Shown here: one piece after another, positions 24,513-33,743 of the stretch
How the letters are laid out: the number at the start of each line of letters is the position of its first letter
Position numbering within the stretch: position 1 is the first letter of the stretch
From: JAVJST01 sp040219295
GTDB taxonomy: Bacteria; Pseudomonadota; Alphaproteobacteria; Rhodospirillales; Casp-alpha2
Direction: 5' to 3'
Assembly: GCA_040219295.1 (NCBI GenBank)
Contig: JAVJST010000011.1
Coordinates: forward strand, 496,001-560,000
Length of the DNA stretch: 64,000 nucleotides
Notes under the pieces: model-generated
Told to the model about the DNA's origin: nothing
What the model saw: the letters and a program-made list of their open reading frames with translations, nothing else
The model's database searches: none
Made by a program: the position numbers and the translations under genes

Positions 24513-27500
24513 TCAGGCCGCGAGGCCGTCCAGCAGATCGCGGGTATCGTTGCGGCGCGGCCGCCACAGGCCGCGGTCCTGCGCTTCCTTGAGGCGCGCC
24601 GCCATCTCGGCCAGCGCCGCCGGGTTGTTCCGTTCGAGAAAGGCGCGCACCTCATCGTCGTTCAGGTAGGCGTCGAACACGGCATCAAAATGGTGATCAC
24701 GCACGCACCGCGCGGTCGCCGCGAAGGCGAACAAATAGTCGACCGTCGCCGCCATCTCGAACGCGCCCTTGTAGCCGTGGCGCATGACGCCGGCGATCCA
24801 TTTCGGATTGACCACGCGGGCGCGCACGATGCGCCCGATCTCGTCGTCGAGGGTGCGGATGCGCGGCGTTTCGGGCCGCGAGTGGTCGTTGTGATAGACC
24901 GTCGGCTGCGCGCCCGACAGCACCCGGACGGCAGCGGTCATGCCACCCTCGAACTGATAATAGTCGTCGGAGTCGAGCAAATCGTGCTCGCGGTTGTCCT
25001 GGTTGTGAATGACCGCTTCGGCACCCCGGAGCCGTTTCTCGAACGCGCCATGGGCGCTCTCGCCGCCGACACCGCCGCCGTAGGCATAGCCGCCCCAGGC
25101 GACATAGGCGCGCGCCAGATCGCCGTCGTCCTGCCAGCCGCGCTCGTCGATCAGGGCCTGCAGTCCGGCACCATAGGCGCCCGGCTTGGAGCCGAACACC
25201 CGAAACCCGGCGCGGCGTTCGGCATCGGCCGGCGCCACCCCGTCGGCAACCAGCTGGTCAATCTCGGCGCGGCGATTGGCGGCAGCGGGATTGATGCTCT
25301 CGGGTTCGTCGAGGGCGGCGACGGCGCGCGACGCGGAATCGAACAGGTCGATCAACGCCGGGAACGCGTCGCGGAAGAAACCCGAAACGCGCAGCGTCAC
25401 GTCGACCCGCGGCCGGCCCAGCACGTCGGCGGGCAGCACCTCGAAACCCGTGACCCGGCGCGATGCCGTGTCCCACGTCGGGCGCACGCCCATCAGCGCC
25501 AGTCCCTGGGCGATGTCGTCGCCGCCGGTCCGCATGTTGGACGTCCCCCAGGCGCTGATCGCCATGGCCCGGGGCCAGCTGCCGTGGTCCTGACGGTAGG
25601 TTTCGATCAGCAGCGAGGCCGACTTCCAGCCCAGCGTCCAGGCCGCCGGCGTCGGCACCGTGCGGGTATCGACCGAGTAGAAATTGCGCCCGGTCGGCAG
25701 CACGTCGGGCCGCCCCCGCGTCGGCGCGCCGGACGGTCCCGGCGCGACGAAACGACCGTCGAGTCCGGTCAGCAGGCCCGCGATCTCACCGGCGCCGGAG
25801 GCAATCACCGCCGGCCGCAGTCCGTCGGCGAGACCGTCTAGAACGGCAGCGGTACGCGTCCATGCCGGATCGGCCTTCTGATCGTCACTGACCAGCGCCT
25901 TCGCCAGCAGTTCGAGCCGCTCGACCGTGTCCCCGGCCGTGCGCCACGGCTCGTCGAGCAGCGCGGCCAACGCCTCCGGTTGGTCGCCTGTCCATGGTGC
26001 TGCCATTTCGCAGTCGAGCGGGTCGAAGTCCGGCCGTCCGATACCGAGATCGTCGGCGAGCGCGCGCAGGATCGATTCGCCTTCATTCTTGCCAATCTTC
26101 GTCCCACTGGCGCGCGGAACCCGCAGCAAGGCAACCAGCAGATCGGTCAGCAGGCCGCCCACCGGCGCATCGCCGAACACGTGCAGACCGTCGCGGATCT
26201 GCAGTTCCTTGAGCTCGCAGAGATAGTTGTCGAGCTTCCTGAGCGCTTCGTCCTCGCCCTCGTCCTCGGCCATGCCGCAGTCGGCGCCGACGCCCGTCGC
26301 CTGACACAGCGACAGGATCTCTTTCTTCAGCACCTTGAGGCGGCGCGGGTCGACGCCCGCGGCCTCGTAGTACTCGTCGACCAGTTGCTCGAGATCGCGC
26401 AACGGGCCGTAACTCTCGGCCCGGGTCAGCGGCGGCGTCAGGTGATCGACGATCACGGCTTGCGCCCGGCGCTTGGCCTGGGTGCCTTCGCCGGGATCGT
26501 TGACGATAAACGGATAGAGGTGCGGCGTCGGTCCAAACACCGCCTCGGGAAAGCAGGTCTCGGCCAACGCCAGCGACTTGCCCGGCAACCATTCCATGTT
26601 GCCGTGTTTTCCGAAGTGCACGACGGCGTCGACATCCTCGACGTCGCGCAGCCAGGCATAAAAGGCGAGGTAGTTGTGCGGCGGCACGAGGTCGGGATCG
26701 TGATAGCTCTCGACCGGGTCGATGTTGTAACCGCGCGCCGGCTGCAGACCGACGATGACGTTACCGAGCCGGAACGCCGACAGCGCGAAACGGCCGCAGT
26801 CGACCTCGCCCGGCAGGTAGAACGGATCCTGTTCCGGCGCGCCCCAGCGCTCGATCACGGCATCGCGGACGACGGCGGGCAGACCGGCGAAGAACAGCTG
26901 GTACTCGTTGAGGCCGATGGACTCGCGGACCGTGCGGGCGCCGAGCTGTCGGAAATCGTTGGTCGGGCCGGACTGCATGTGCGCGATCAGGCCGTTGCCG
27001 TCGGCCGGCAGATCCTCAACCCGGTAGCCGGCATCCGCCATCGCGCGCAAAACGTTCATGGCGCCCGCTGGGGTATCGAGGCCGACACCGTTGCCAAGAC
27101 GGCCGTCCTTGTTCGGATAGTTCGCCATGACCAGAGCGATCTTGCGCTTGGCGGCAGGCTTGCGCCGGAGCCGGGCCCAGCGGCCGGCCAGTTCGGCGAC
27201 GAACGCCACGCGGTCGGCCACCGGTTCGTAGGCGACGATGTCGGTCTCGGTCAGCGGATCGCGCCGCGACCGGCCCTTGAACGAAACGGCCCGGCTGAAG
27301 ATGCGGCCATCGACCTCGGGCAGGGCCACGTTCATGGCGATGTCACGCGCCGAAAGCCCGGCGACCCCGTCGCGCCAGCCGTCGAGATTGCCGCCGGAGA
27401 ACACCGCCTGAAGGATCGGGCAATCGGCGCCGTCGAACGGCGTCTCGGATCGCGCCGCGCCGGGCGCCGATACCGCAAAGCCGGTCGCGTTGACGATGAC

Positions 27501-28277
27501 GTCCGGTTTCGCGGCGTCAAAGGCATCGGCAATCAATGCGGCGACGACCGGATCCTTGAGGCTTTGGGCGAAGACCGGCAGCGGGTTAAGCCCGGCGGCC
27601 GCAAGGCCGTAGACCAGCGCGTCGACGGCACGGGTGTTCCCGGCCTGAACCAGTGCCCGGTAAAAGACCAGTGCGGCGACCGGTTGCCCGTCGACCCAAT
27701 GCCGACGCAATGCATCGAGGCTGTCGAGGGTTTCGCCCGGCCAGTAGAGCCCGGCCCGCAGCAGCGGCTCAGGTTCCCGCCAGTCCAGGTCGACATCCAG
27801 CAGGCCCGCCGCGAAACCGAGGAAAGACCGCGCGTTCACCGCGCCGCCGTGAACCAGGTACTGCCACAGACGGTGCGCGGCGTCGGGCGCCAGCGTCGTC
27901 ATGCCGGCCAGTTCGGCGTCCGGCTGATCGTCGCCGGGCAGGAAGGCGACCGGAATGCCGGCCTCGCGGCAGACGCCGGAGATCTGGTCGACGCCGTAAG
28001 TCCAGTAGCCGCGCCCGCCGAGCAGCCTGACGATCACCAGTTTGGCTTTGGCGATAACGGCGTCGGCGTAGAGGTCGACCGACATGTTGTGGCCGAGGTG
28101 CATGAGATTGGCGAGCCGGAGCTCCGGATACTCGCTGAGCGCGGCGCGCGCATCCGCGAGCAGGGCAAGCTCCGTATCCGCAGCCGACAGAAAGACGATG
28201 TCGCCCGGCGTCTGTCCGAGATCGATCGCTTCGGATCCGTCGTTGATCGCACCGGGTTGGGCGGCGAGAAGGTGCAT
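24513..28277 (-). CDS. cobN: Aerobic-type cobaltochelatase large subunit
   Basis: This 1254-aa protein is CobN, the large subunit that inserts cobalt into hydrogenobyrinate a,c-diamide; relatives are BchH and ChlH. VRLLGGRGYWTYGVDQ, VMANYPNKDGRLGNGVGLDTPAG, VHFGKHGNMEWLPGK, ISAWGTSNMRTGGDDIAQ and GFFRDAFPALIDLFD are diagnostic. GGAGG lies 5 bases before the ATG at 28277. The ATPase partners CobS and CobT (chelatase) are not in the window. Co-occurrence with cbiX means both an early and a late cobalt chelatase are encoded here. Confidence 0.96.
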   Translation of the reverse strand: MHLLAAQPGAINDGSEAIDLGQTPGDIVFLSAADTELALLADARAALSEYPELRLANLMHLGHNMSVDLYADAVIAKAKLVIVRLLGGRGYWTYGVDQISGVCREAGIPVAFLPGDDQPDAELAGMTTLAPDAAHRLWQYLVHGGAVNARSFLGFAAGLLDVDLDWREPEPLLRAGLYWPGETLDSLDALRRHWVDGQPVAALVFYRALVQAGNTRAVDALVYGLAAAGLNPLPVFAQSLKDPVVAALIADAFDAAKPDVIVNATGFAVSAPGAARSETPFDGADCPILQAVFSGGNLDGWRDGVAGLSARDIAMNVALPEVDGRIFSRAVSFKGRSRRDPLTETDIVAYEPVADRVAFVAELAGRWARLRRKPAAKRKIALVMANYPNKDGRLGNGVGLDTPAGAMNVLRAMADAGYRVEDLPADGNGLIAHMQSGPTNDFRQLGARTVRESIGLNEYQLFFAGLPAVVRDAVIERWGAPEQDPFYLPGEVDCGRFALSAFRLGNVIVGLQPARGYNIDPVESYHDPDLVPPHNYLAFYAWLRDVEDVDAVVHFGKHGNMEWLPGKSLALAETCFPEAVFGPTPHLYPFIVNDPGEGTQAKRRAQAVIVDHLTPPLTRAESYGPLRDLEQLVDEYYEAAGVDPRRLKVLKKEILSLCQATGVGADCGMAEDEGEDEALRKLDNYLCELKELQIRDGLHVFGDAPVGGLLTDLLVALLRVPRASGTKIGKNEGESILRALADDLGIGRPDFDPLDCEMAAPWTGDQPEALAALLDEPWRTAGDTVERLELLAKALVSDDQKADPAWTRTAAVLDGLADGLRPAVIASGAGEIAGLLTGLDGRFVAPGPSGAPTRGRPDVLPTGRNFYSVDTRTVPTPAAWTLGWKSASLLIETYRQDHGSWPRAMAISAWGTSNMRTGGDDIAQGLALMGVRPTWDTASRRVTGFEVLPADVLGRPRVDVTLRVSGFFRDAFPALIDLFDSASRAVAALDEPESINPAAANRRAEIDQLVADGVAPADAERRAGFRVFGSKPGAYGAGLQALIDERGWQDDGDLARAYVAWGGYAYGGGVGGESAHGAFEKRLRGAEAVIHNQDNREHDLLDSDDYYQFEGGMTAAVRVLSGAQPTVYHNDHSRPETPRIRTLDDEIGRIVRARVVNPKWIAGVMRHGYKGAFEMAATVDYLFAFAATARCVRDHHFDAVFDAYLNDDEVRAFLERNNPAALAEMAARLKEAQDRGLWRPRRNDTRDLLDGLAA

Positions 28278-28287
28278 CAGCCCTCCA

Positions 28288-29313
28288 TCAGCCCCGCAGA
28301 ATCTCCGTGACAACGGCCTGGTCGAAGTCGTGCAGGCCGATGACCACGAGCCGGCTCACGCGCGTTTCATTCTCCCGCCAGTCGCGGTCGAAGTAACGGT
28401 CGACCCGGCCGCCGACGGCCTGCACCGCGAGACGCATGTCCTTGCCGGGAACGTGGACGAAACCCTTGACCCTCAGCACGTCGTGTTCGCGGGCGATGCG
28501 CCGGATGCGATCTTCGAGGTCGGCCGGCTCGGTGACGTCGCCGATGGTGCAGATAAACGAGTCGAAGTCGTCGTGATCGTGTTCGCCGTCGACGCCGTCG
28601 TGATGTGACCAGCGCGCCTCGATCTTGTCCTCGACGGCTCCTGCGATACCGAGCAGGACATCGATGTCGAGTGCGCCGTGGCTCGCCGAGACGACCTTGA
28701 CGCCCTCCGGCACGTCGCCGGCGATGCGCGCACGCACGGCGTCGAGACCATCGGCATCAAGGAGGTCGGACTTGTTGAGAATGACGAGGTCAGCACAGGC
28801 GATCTGGTCCTCGAAGACCTCCTCGAGCGGTGAATCGTGATCCAGCGCCTCGTCGGCCTCGCGGGCGCGCTGCACGGCGTCTGCGTCGTTGGCAAAGCGT
28901 CCCTCGGCCACCGCCGGCGCATCGATCAGGGCGACCACGCCGTCGACCGTGACCCGCGCCTTGATTTCCGGCCAGTTGAAGGCCTTGACCAGCGGCTTGG
29001 GCAGCGCCAGGCCCGATGTCTCGATGACGATGTGGTCCGGCGGATCGTCGCGGTCAAGCAGCGCTTCCATGGTCGGCAGGAAATCGTCGGCAACGGTGCA
29101 GCAGATGCATCCGTTGGCAAGTTCGACGACGTCTTCGTCCTTGCACCCCTCGATCCCGCAACCGGTGACCAGTTCCCGATCGATGCCGAGGTCGCCGAAC
29201 TCGTTGATGACGAGTGCGATCCGGCGACCCTTGGCGTTGGCGAGCATGTGGCGGATCGTCGTCGTCTTGCCGGCGCCGAGGAAGCCGGTGATGACCGTGG
29301 CGGGAATTTTCAT
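28288..29313 (-). CDS. cobW: CobW: zinc/cobalt-binding GTPase
   Basis: The 341-aa protein is a COG0523 G3E GTPase, proposed to load cobalt for the CobN chelatase. VITGFLGAGKTTTIRHML is the P-loop, GCICCT (Cys-x-Cys-Cys) the metal site and LNKSD the guanine-recognition motif. A stretch with HHDGVDGEHDHDD adds possible metal ligands. The C-terminal CobW_C domain (VLRVKGFVHVPGKDMRLAVQ) is complete. The ATG at 29313 overlaps the cobU stop as ATGA, and cobN follows after 10 bases. Confidence 0.94.
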   Translation of the reverse strand: MKIPATVITGFLGAGKTTTIRHMLANAKGRRIALVINEFGDLGIDRELVTGCGIEGCKDEDVVELANGCICCTVADDFLPTMEALLDRDDPPDHIVIETSGLALPKPLVKAFNWPEIKARVTVDGVVALIDAPAVAEGRFANDADAVQRAREADEALDHDSPLEEVFEDQIACADLVILNKSDLLDADGLDAVRARIAGDVPEGVKVVSASHGALDIDVLLGIAGAVEDKIEARWSHHDGVDGEHDHDDFDSFICTIGDVTEPADLEDRIRRIAREHDVLRVKGFVHVPGKDMRLAVQAVGGRVDRYFDRDWRENETRVSRLVVIGLHDFDQAVVTEILRG

Positions 29314-29831
29314 TTTGCGGCGTCCTTCAGGATTTGCGGTAGTCCGGCGGCGACGAATACCACACGCGAAGCCGCCGCCGCCACCATCTGATTCATGACG
29401 CCGTGGGCATCCCGGAAGCGGCGGGCCAGGGCGTTCTCGGGCACCACGCCGAGGCCGAGTTCGTTCGACACGATCACGACGGGCACGGCGATCTCGCCGA
29501 GCATTTCGGTCAGGGCGACGAAGGCCGCTTCGTGTTCGATCTCGTGGTGCATCAGGTTCGACAGCCAGATCGTCAGGCAATCGACCAGAACCGGCCGGTG
29601 CGCGAGGTCCGCCGCCAGCAGCGCATCGACCAGATCGACCGGCGTCTCGACCGTATCCCAGTGCTCGCCGCGGCGCGCCTGATGCAGCGTGATGCGGTCG
29701 CGCATCTCGTCGTCCGAGGCTTCGGCTGTCGCGATATAAAGACCACCGCCGAGCTCCTCGACGATCTGCTCGGCGTAGGCACTCTTGCCCGAGCGGGCAC
29801 CGCCGAGTACCAGCGTCACATCCGTCATCAC
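29310..29831 (-). CDS. cobU: Adenosylcobinamide kinase / adenosylcobinamide-phosphate guanylyltransferase
   Basis: The 173-aa bifunctional enzyme (cobP in Pseudomonas nomenclature) phosphorylates adenosylcobinamide and attaches GMP. LVLGGARSGKSAYAEQIV is the P-loop; ITLHQARRGEHWDTVE holds the His that is guanylylated; VLVDCLTIWLSNLM and VSNELGLGVVPEN are conserved. It overlaps cobC upstream and cobW downstream by 4 bases each. The length is normal. Confidence 0.95.
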   Translation of the reverse strand: MMTDVTLVLGGARSGKSAYAEQIVEELGGGLYIATAEASDDEMRDRITLHQARRGEHWDTVETPVDLVDALLAADLAHRPVLVDCLTIWLSNLMHHEIEHEAAFVALTEMLGEIAVPVVIVSNELGLGVVPENALARRFRDAHGVMNQMVAAAASRVVFVAAGLPQILKDAAK

Positions 29832-30505
29832 GTATTCACTCCGACCACCCGCCAGGCCTTGCCGCGCCCATTGAGGACGCCGCCTTCGACGTGATCGATC
29901 CTGGTCAGCGAGAGCGTCCCGATCGTCAGCGACAACGCGCGCTCGTGGTGTAGATCGAGGGCGTGCGCCACGGCAGCCCGGATCGAGCCCCCGTGCGCGA
30001 CGCAGACGATGTCGCGCCCGGCGTGCCGCCGGGTCTGGCGCTCCATCTCAGGCGCGACCCGGTCGATCACCTGGGCGAAACTTTCGCCCGCCGGCGGGGC
30101 GTTGCCCGACGGATCGGTCCAGAACGCCGCATACTGTCCAGGGTCGCGCGCTTCCATTTCGTCCCATCTTAGACCCTGCCAGTCGCCGAAATGCTGTTCC
30201 AGAAACGGCGCAACAAGGTCGGGTTCCGGCTCGTGCCCGGCTGCCCGCGCAATCGCATGCAGGGTTTTCTGCGTGCGGCTCAGCGGCGTCGCCAACCACA
30301 CGGCATCCGCCGGGATCAGCGCGCCAAGCGCCGCGAACCGTGCCGCATCGCTGATGTCGCAGTCGAGATCTTCCTGGCCGTACAACCGGCCGCCGCCGTC
30401 GATGACCGGCGCGTGCCGGATCCACCACCACTGGGTCACCCGCGTGGTGTCATGATCGAAACGCCGGGCGTTGCGGTCGGGGCCGATCTTGCCGGATGCC
30501 GTCAT
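29828..30505 (-). CDS. cobC: CobC-like histidine phosphatase (alpha-ribazole phosphatase)
   Basis: This 225-aa histidine phosphatase has the phospho-acceptor motif WWIRHAPVIDGGGRLYGQED, the second signature FLEQHFGDWQGLRWDE and the C-terminal VCVAHGGSIRAAV. In an operon between cobS and cobU it most likely removes the 5'-phosphate of alpha-ribazole phosphate or of adenosylcobalamin phosphate. The usual RHG reads RHA here, as in several CobC-like members. It is coupled by ATGA overlaps on both sides. Confidence 0.87.
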   Translation of the reverse strand: MTASGKIGPDRNARRFDHDTTRVTQWWWIRHAPVIDGGGRLYGQEDLDCDISDAARFAALGALIPADAVWLATPLSRTQKTLHAIARAAGHEPEPDLVAPFLEQHFGDWQGLRWDEMEARDPGQYAAFWTDPSGNAPPAGESFAQVIDRVAPEMERQTRRHAGRDIVCVAHGGSIRAAVAHALDLHHERALSLTIGTLSLTRIDHVEGGVLNGRGKAWRVVGVNT

Positions 30506-31329
30506 GACAGCACCGCCACGGCCGCCAGCAGGACCGCCGTCTCGGCAACCTGCTGCGCCGCGCCGATTACGTCTCCGGTCTGGCCGCCGATCTGCCGGCG
30601 GGCAAGAACCCCCAGACCGACCGTCGCCACCACCGCCGCCACGAAGGCGGCGATCGTCGTCATCAGGTGGGGTTGCAGAAACAACAGCATTAACCCGCCG
30701 CCGAGCGCCAGCGAGACCCCGGCGGATACGGCGCCCGGGCGGCCCGCCGAATGCGCCAGGCCGTCGTCGCGCGCATTCGGCAACGCGCGCATCAAGGCGG
30801 GTAGCACGGCGCGCGACGCGACTGCCGCACTCATCAGGACGGCGCCGGCGAGAACTCCGGGGCCGATCGCCGCCAGCGCCGAGGCGCGAAGCGCAACGCT
30901 GAAAATCAATGCCAGTACGCCGAAGCTGCCGATCCGGCTGTCGCGCATGATCTCGAGTTTGCGCGAGCGAACAGCGCCGCCGCCGAAACCGTCGGCGACG
31001 TCCGCAAGGCCGTCCTCGTGCAGTGCGCCGGTTACCAGTGCCATCACCGCAAGCGCCACGACGGCACCGACGAAAGTCGGCAGCTCTGCCAGACGGCAAA
31101 GATAGATCGCCGCGGCGCCGAACCCGCCGACGACGACACCTGCGAGGGGGAACGCCCAGGCGGCATCCGACAGCGGCCGTCCGGCGTGCGCGCCGCCCAC
31201 CGGCAACCGTGTCAGGAACGCCAACGCGAGCCGCACGTCGGCGAGCCATCCGCCCGACGGCGTCTGCGGCGTTTCCTGTCCGCCGTGACCGCCGGACCTG
31301 TTCTCGTGTGCCTTGTTTTCTGTTGGCAT
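30502..31329 (-). CDS. cobS: Adenosylcobinamide-GDP ribazoletransferase
   Basis: The 275-aa integral membrane enzyme (cobV in Pseudomonas nomenclature) joins adenosylcobinamide-GDP and alpha-ribazole. RLALAFLTRLPVG, the active-site motif ALHEDGLADVADGFGGG and KLEIMRDSRIGSFGVLAL are diagnostic. About six hydrophobic helices follow. It is the first gene of the reverse operon to cobQ and is divergent from cobT, sharing a 66-base promoter gap that contains nested dyads. Confidence 0.94.
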   Translation of the reverse strand: MPTENKAHENRSGGHGGQETPQTPSGGWLADVRLALAFLTRLPVGGAHAGRPLSDAAWAFPLAGVVVGGFGAAAIYLCRLAELPTFVGAVVALAVMALVTGALHEDGLADVADGFGGGAVRSRKLEIMRDSRIGSFGVLALIFSVALRASALAAIGPGVLAGAVLMSAAVASRAVLPALMRALPNARDDGLAHSAGRPGAVSAGVSLALGGGLMLLFLQPHLMTTIAAFVAAVVATVGLGVLARRQIGGQTGDVIGAAQQVAETAVLLAAVAVLS

Positions 31330-31332
31330 GTG

Positions 31333-31370
31333 CCCTATGCCGCAATCTGTTCAGAACTGGCGTGATAGGG
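31333..31370. promoter_or_regulatory. Nested inverted repeats between cobS and cobT
   Basis: GTTCAGAAC (31349-31357) is a 9-base palindrome. It lies almost at the centre of an outer pair, CCCTAT (31333-31338) and ATAGGG (31365-31370). The block fills half of the divergent cobS/cobT gap and is a candidate operator for both operons. No cobalamin riboswitch is seen. Confidence 0.35.
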
Positions 31371-31395
31371 CGTTCCGCCGCCCGCAGCAAGGATT

Positions 31396-32427
31396 ATGGC
31401 CGCGATGCAGATTTCACCCGATACGCTGACGGCGATCCGAGAGATGCTCGACACCATCCCGGGGCCCGATGAAAGCGCGGCGGCCGCTGCCGACAATCGT
31501 GAACCGCAGCTGACCAAGCCGCCGGGCGCGCTTGGCCGACTGGAGAAGATCGCCCGCTGGGCCGCCACCTGGCAGGGACGCCATCCGCCGACCGCGTCGA
31601 ACATCACGGTGCGAATCTTCGCCGGCAATCACGGCGTCACCGCGCGGGGCGTATCGGCGTTCCCGGCGGAGGTCACCCACCAGATGGTCGGCAACTTCGC
31701 CGCCGGCGGCGCGGCGATCAACCAGCTTTGCCGTACCATCGGTGCGCACCTCGATGTGATTGCACTCGATCTCGATATCCCGACGGGCGACTTTTCTGCC
31801 GGACCGGCCATGAGCGACGCGGAAACCGCCGAAGCCTTTTCGTCCGGCATGGCGGCGATCGATCCGGCGGCCGACCTGTTGTGCATCGGTGAAATGGGGA
31901 TCGGCAACACAACCTCGGCGGCGGCCCTGGCCATGGCGATACACGGCGGGGACGCGGTCGACTGGACGGGACCCGGCACGGGTGTCTCGGGTGACGCCTT
32001 GAAGAACAAGGCGAAGGTCGTCGCCGAAGCGGTGATCATTCATACCAGGGACAATCCCGACGGCCTGGCGTTGCTGGCACGCCTTGGCGGGCGCGAGCTT
32101 GCCGCCATGGCGGGGGCGATCCTCGCGGCCCGGCTCAACCGTGTCCCGGTGGTACTAGACGGTTATGTCGCGACGGCGGCGGCGGCGGCGCTGAAGGCGG
32201 TGCGCGAAGATGTGCTCGACCATTGCGTCGCGGGGCACGTCTCGCAGGAACCCGGACACCGCCGGCTGCTCGACAAGCTCTCGCTCGAGCCGATCCTCGA
32301 TCTCGGCATGCGGCTCGGTGAAGGTTCCGGCGCTGCGCTCGCTGCCGGGGTCGTCAGGGCCGCGGTCCAATGCCACGGCGGGATGGCGACGTTCGCCGAG
32401 GCGGGTGTCAGCGACAAGGACGACTGA
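31396..32427 (+). CDS. cobT: Nicotinate-nucleotide:dimethylbenzimidazole phosphoribosyltransferase
   Basis: This 343-aa enzyme (cobU in Pseudomonas nomenclature) makes alpha-ribazole phosphate, the lower ligand. KPPGALGRLEKIARWAATWQ, IFAGNHGVTARGVSAFPAEVT, LLCIGEMGIGNTTSAAALA and the C-terminal GMRLGEGSGAALAAG, which carries the catalytic Glu, are conserved. The start is ATG at 31396 (AAGGA close upstream) or ATG at 31405. No bluB for dimethylbenzimidazole synthesis is in the window. Confidence 0.94.
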   Translation: MAAMQISPDTLTAIREMLDTIPGPDESAAAAADNREPQLTKPPGALGRLEKIARWAATWQGRHPPTASNITVRIFAGNHGVTARGVSAFPAEVTHQMVGNFAAGGAAINQLCRTIGAHLDVIALDLDIPTGDFSAGPAMSDAETAEAFSSGMAAIDPAADLLCIGEMGIGNTTSAAALAMAIHGGDAVDWTGPGTGVSGDALKNKAKVVAEAVIIHTRDNPDGLALLARLGGRELAAMAGAILAARLNRVPVVLDGYVATAAAAALKAVREDVLDHCVAGHVSQEPGHRRLLDKLSLEPILDLGMRLGEGSGAALAAGVVRAAVQCHGGMATFAEAGVSDKDD

Positions 32428-32430
32428 CCG

Positions 32431-33741
32431 TCATTTATTGGCGGGCGCTTCCTCGTCCTGATCCTGCTCGGCGCGTTCCATGCGGCGCTTGAGGCGCAGC
32501 AGGTCGCGCCGCCGCCCATCCTCGGCGATGAGGTTCTCGACGTAGCGGCCCTGGAAGATGTCGATACCGACCGAGCGGCCGAACTCGATGGCTTCGCGAT
32601 TGTCACAGCGGCAAAGAACGGATTTTCCCTCGCCGGCATCCTCAACGATCTGGCGCACCTGGGCGGCGACGTTCTCGCCGCCGTCGGCCAGTTCCCCGTT
32701 CCACACCAGCTTCAGAATATCCACGCCGAGTCGCTTGTGATCGATAACCTGCAGGGTTTCGAAGGTCAGGCCGTCGAGCGCGACCTTGTAACCCTTCGAC
32801 TGGACGAACTCGCGCGCGAACAGGTAGGAACCGAGATCCGCGAAGATGTCCTCTTTCTGAAGCTCGATGATCATCGACCCGCGGCGGCTCGCCGCGACGT
32901 TGTCGTCGAACATCAGAAAGTCCTGCGCCATCAGGGTACGGATGTTGATGTTGAAACTGATCGGACCGGAGATCGCCACCCGGTCCGTCTTGGAGAGCAT
33001 CGATAGCATGCGGCGGTCGAGGGTCTCGGTTAGATGCTGGAACAGCCACCGGTTGGCAACCAGGTTGATGTTCGGCATCAGGGTTTCCCGGAGATCCTGG
33101 ATCGAGATGAACAATTCCGAGAACGATTGTTCCGGCACCATGTTGTCGTCGATCCTGCAGGCGAACTGCCGGCGAACGAGATTCGAAAGATCGGCATTGC
33201 CCAGAGAATTCTCGATGCGCGCCAGTATCTCCGGCGTCATCGGTTCGCCCATTTTCTGTTTCGCCCTGAGCGCCGCGCGCGCGTCCATGCGACTCTTGGC
33301 ATCCTCAAGGCGCTTCGCCTCGGCTTCCGCCAGGGACTTAACGAGCCGCTGGATCTCGGGGAACTGGCTAGTCGCGTCATACCACGAGGAAAAGGTCGTG
33401 CCGGTCTTTTCTTCGTCAGCGACGAGCGGGTCGTCGCTGAACATATACTTGACCTTGCGGACCGCGGTTTCGGTCTGGCCGCGCGCCTCGTTCTTGAAAA
33501 AGAAGAAGATGTCGCCGGTCTTCAACAGGAAGAGCTGACCGGACATCGACTTGATCAGCGGCTCGAACTCGGTCGCCGCCGCGCGGAGGTGCTGGTCACG
33601 GCGGTTGAAAGGACGCAGCGCCGAGAGGTGCACCTGCACCAGGGAGCGGCCCTGGGCGTGCTGTTCCAGGCGACGAACATAGTCGACCAGGAGCTGCTCC
33701 TGGGACGCCATGCGCCTGTTGCCGTCTGCCGCCTCAGCCAT
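32431..33741 (-). CDS. Degenerate EAL-domain protein (paralogue 1)
   Basis: The 436-aa product has an N-terminal region resembling a worn GGDEF fold and a charged middle (EAEAKRLEDAKSRMDARAALRAKQK). Its C-terminal half follows the EAL outline: FNINIRTLMAQDFLMFDD, MIIELQKEDIFAD, KVALDGLTFETLQVID, LKLVW, VLCRCDNREAIEFGRSVGID and FQGRYVE. The ExL signature, the DDFG motif and other metal ligands of active c-di-GMP phosphodiesterases are not kept, so it is probably a binding or regulatory protein. The ATG at 33741 is 2 bases after the stop of its paralogue; an upstream TTG is possible. Confidence 0.72.
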   Translation of the reverse strand: MAEAADGNRRMASQEQLLVDYVRRLEQHAQGRSLVQVHLSALRPFNRRDQHLRAAATEFEPLIKSMSGQLFLLKTGDIFFFFKNEARGQTETAVRKVKYMFSDDPLVADEEKTGTTFSSWYDATSQFPEIQRLVKSLAEAEAKRLEDAKSRMDARAALRAKQKMGEPMTPEILARIENSLGNADLSNLVRRQFACRIDDNMVPEQSFSELFISIQDLRETLMPNINLVANRWLFQHLTETLDRRMLSMLSKTDRVAISGPISFNINIRTLMAQDFLMFDDNVAASRRGSMIIELQKEDIFADLGSYLFAREFVQSKGYKVALDGLTFETLQVIDHKRLGVDILKLVWNGELADGGENVAAQVRQIVEDAGEGKSVLCRCDNREAIEFGRSVGIDIFQGRYVENLIAEDGRRRDLLRLKRRMERAEQDQDEEAPANK

Positions 33742-33743
33742 GG

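Noticed and set aside
10219..31395. Cobalamin riboswitch upstream of cbiD, cbiX, cbiB, cobS or cobT.
   Set aside because: The leader gaps are mostly short and I find no conserved B12-box sequence by eye. A covariance-model search would settle this.
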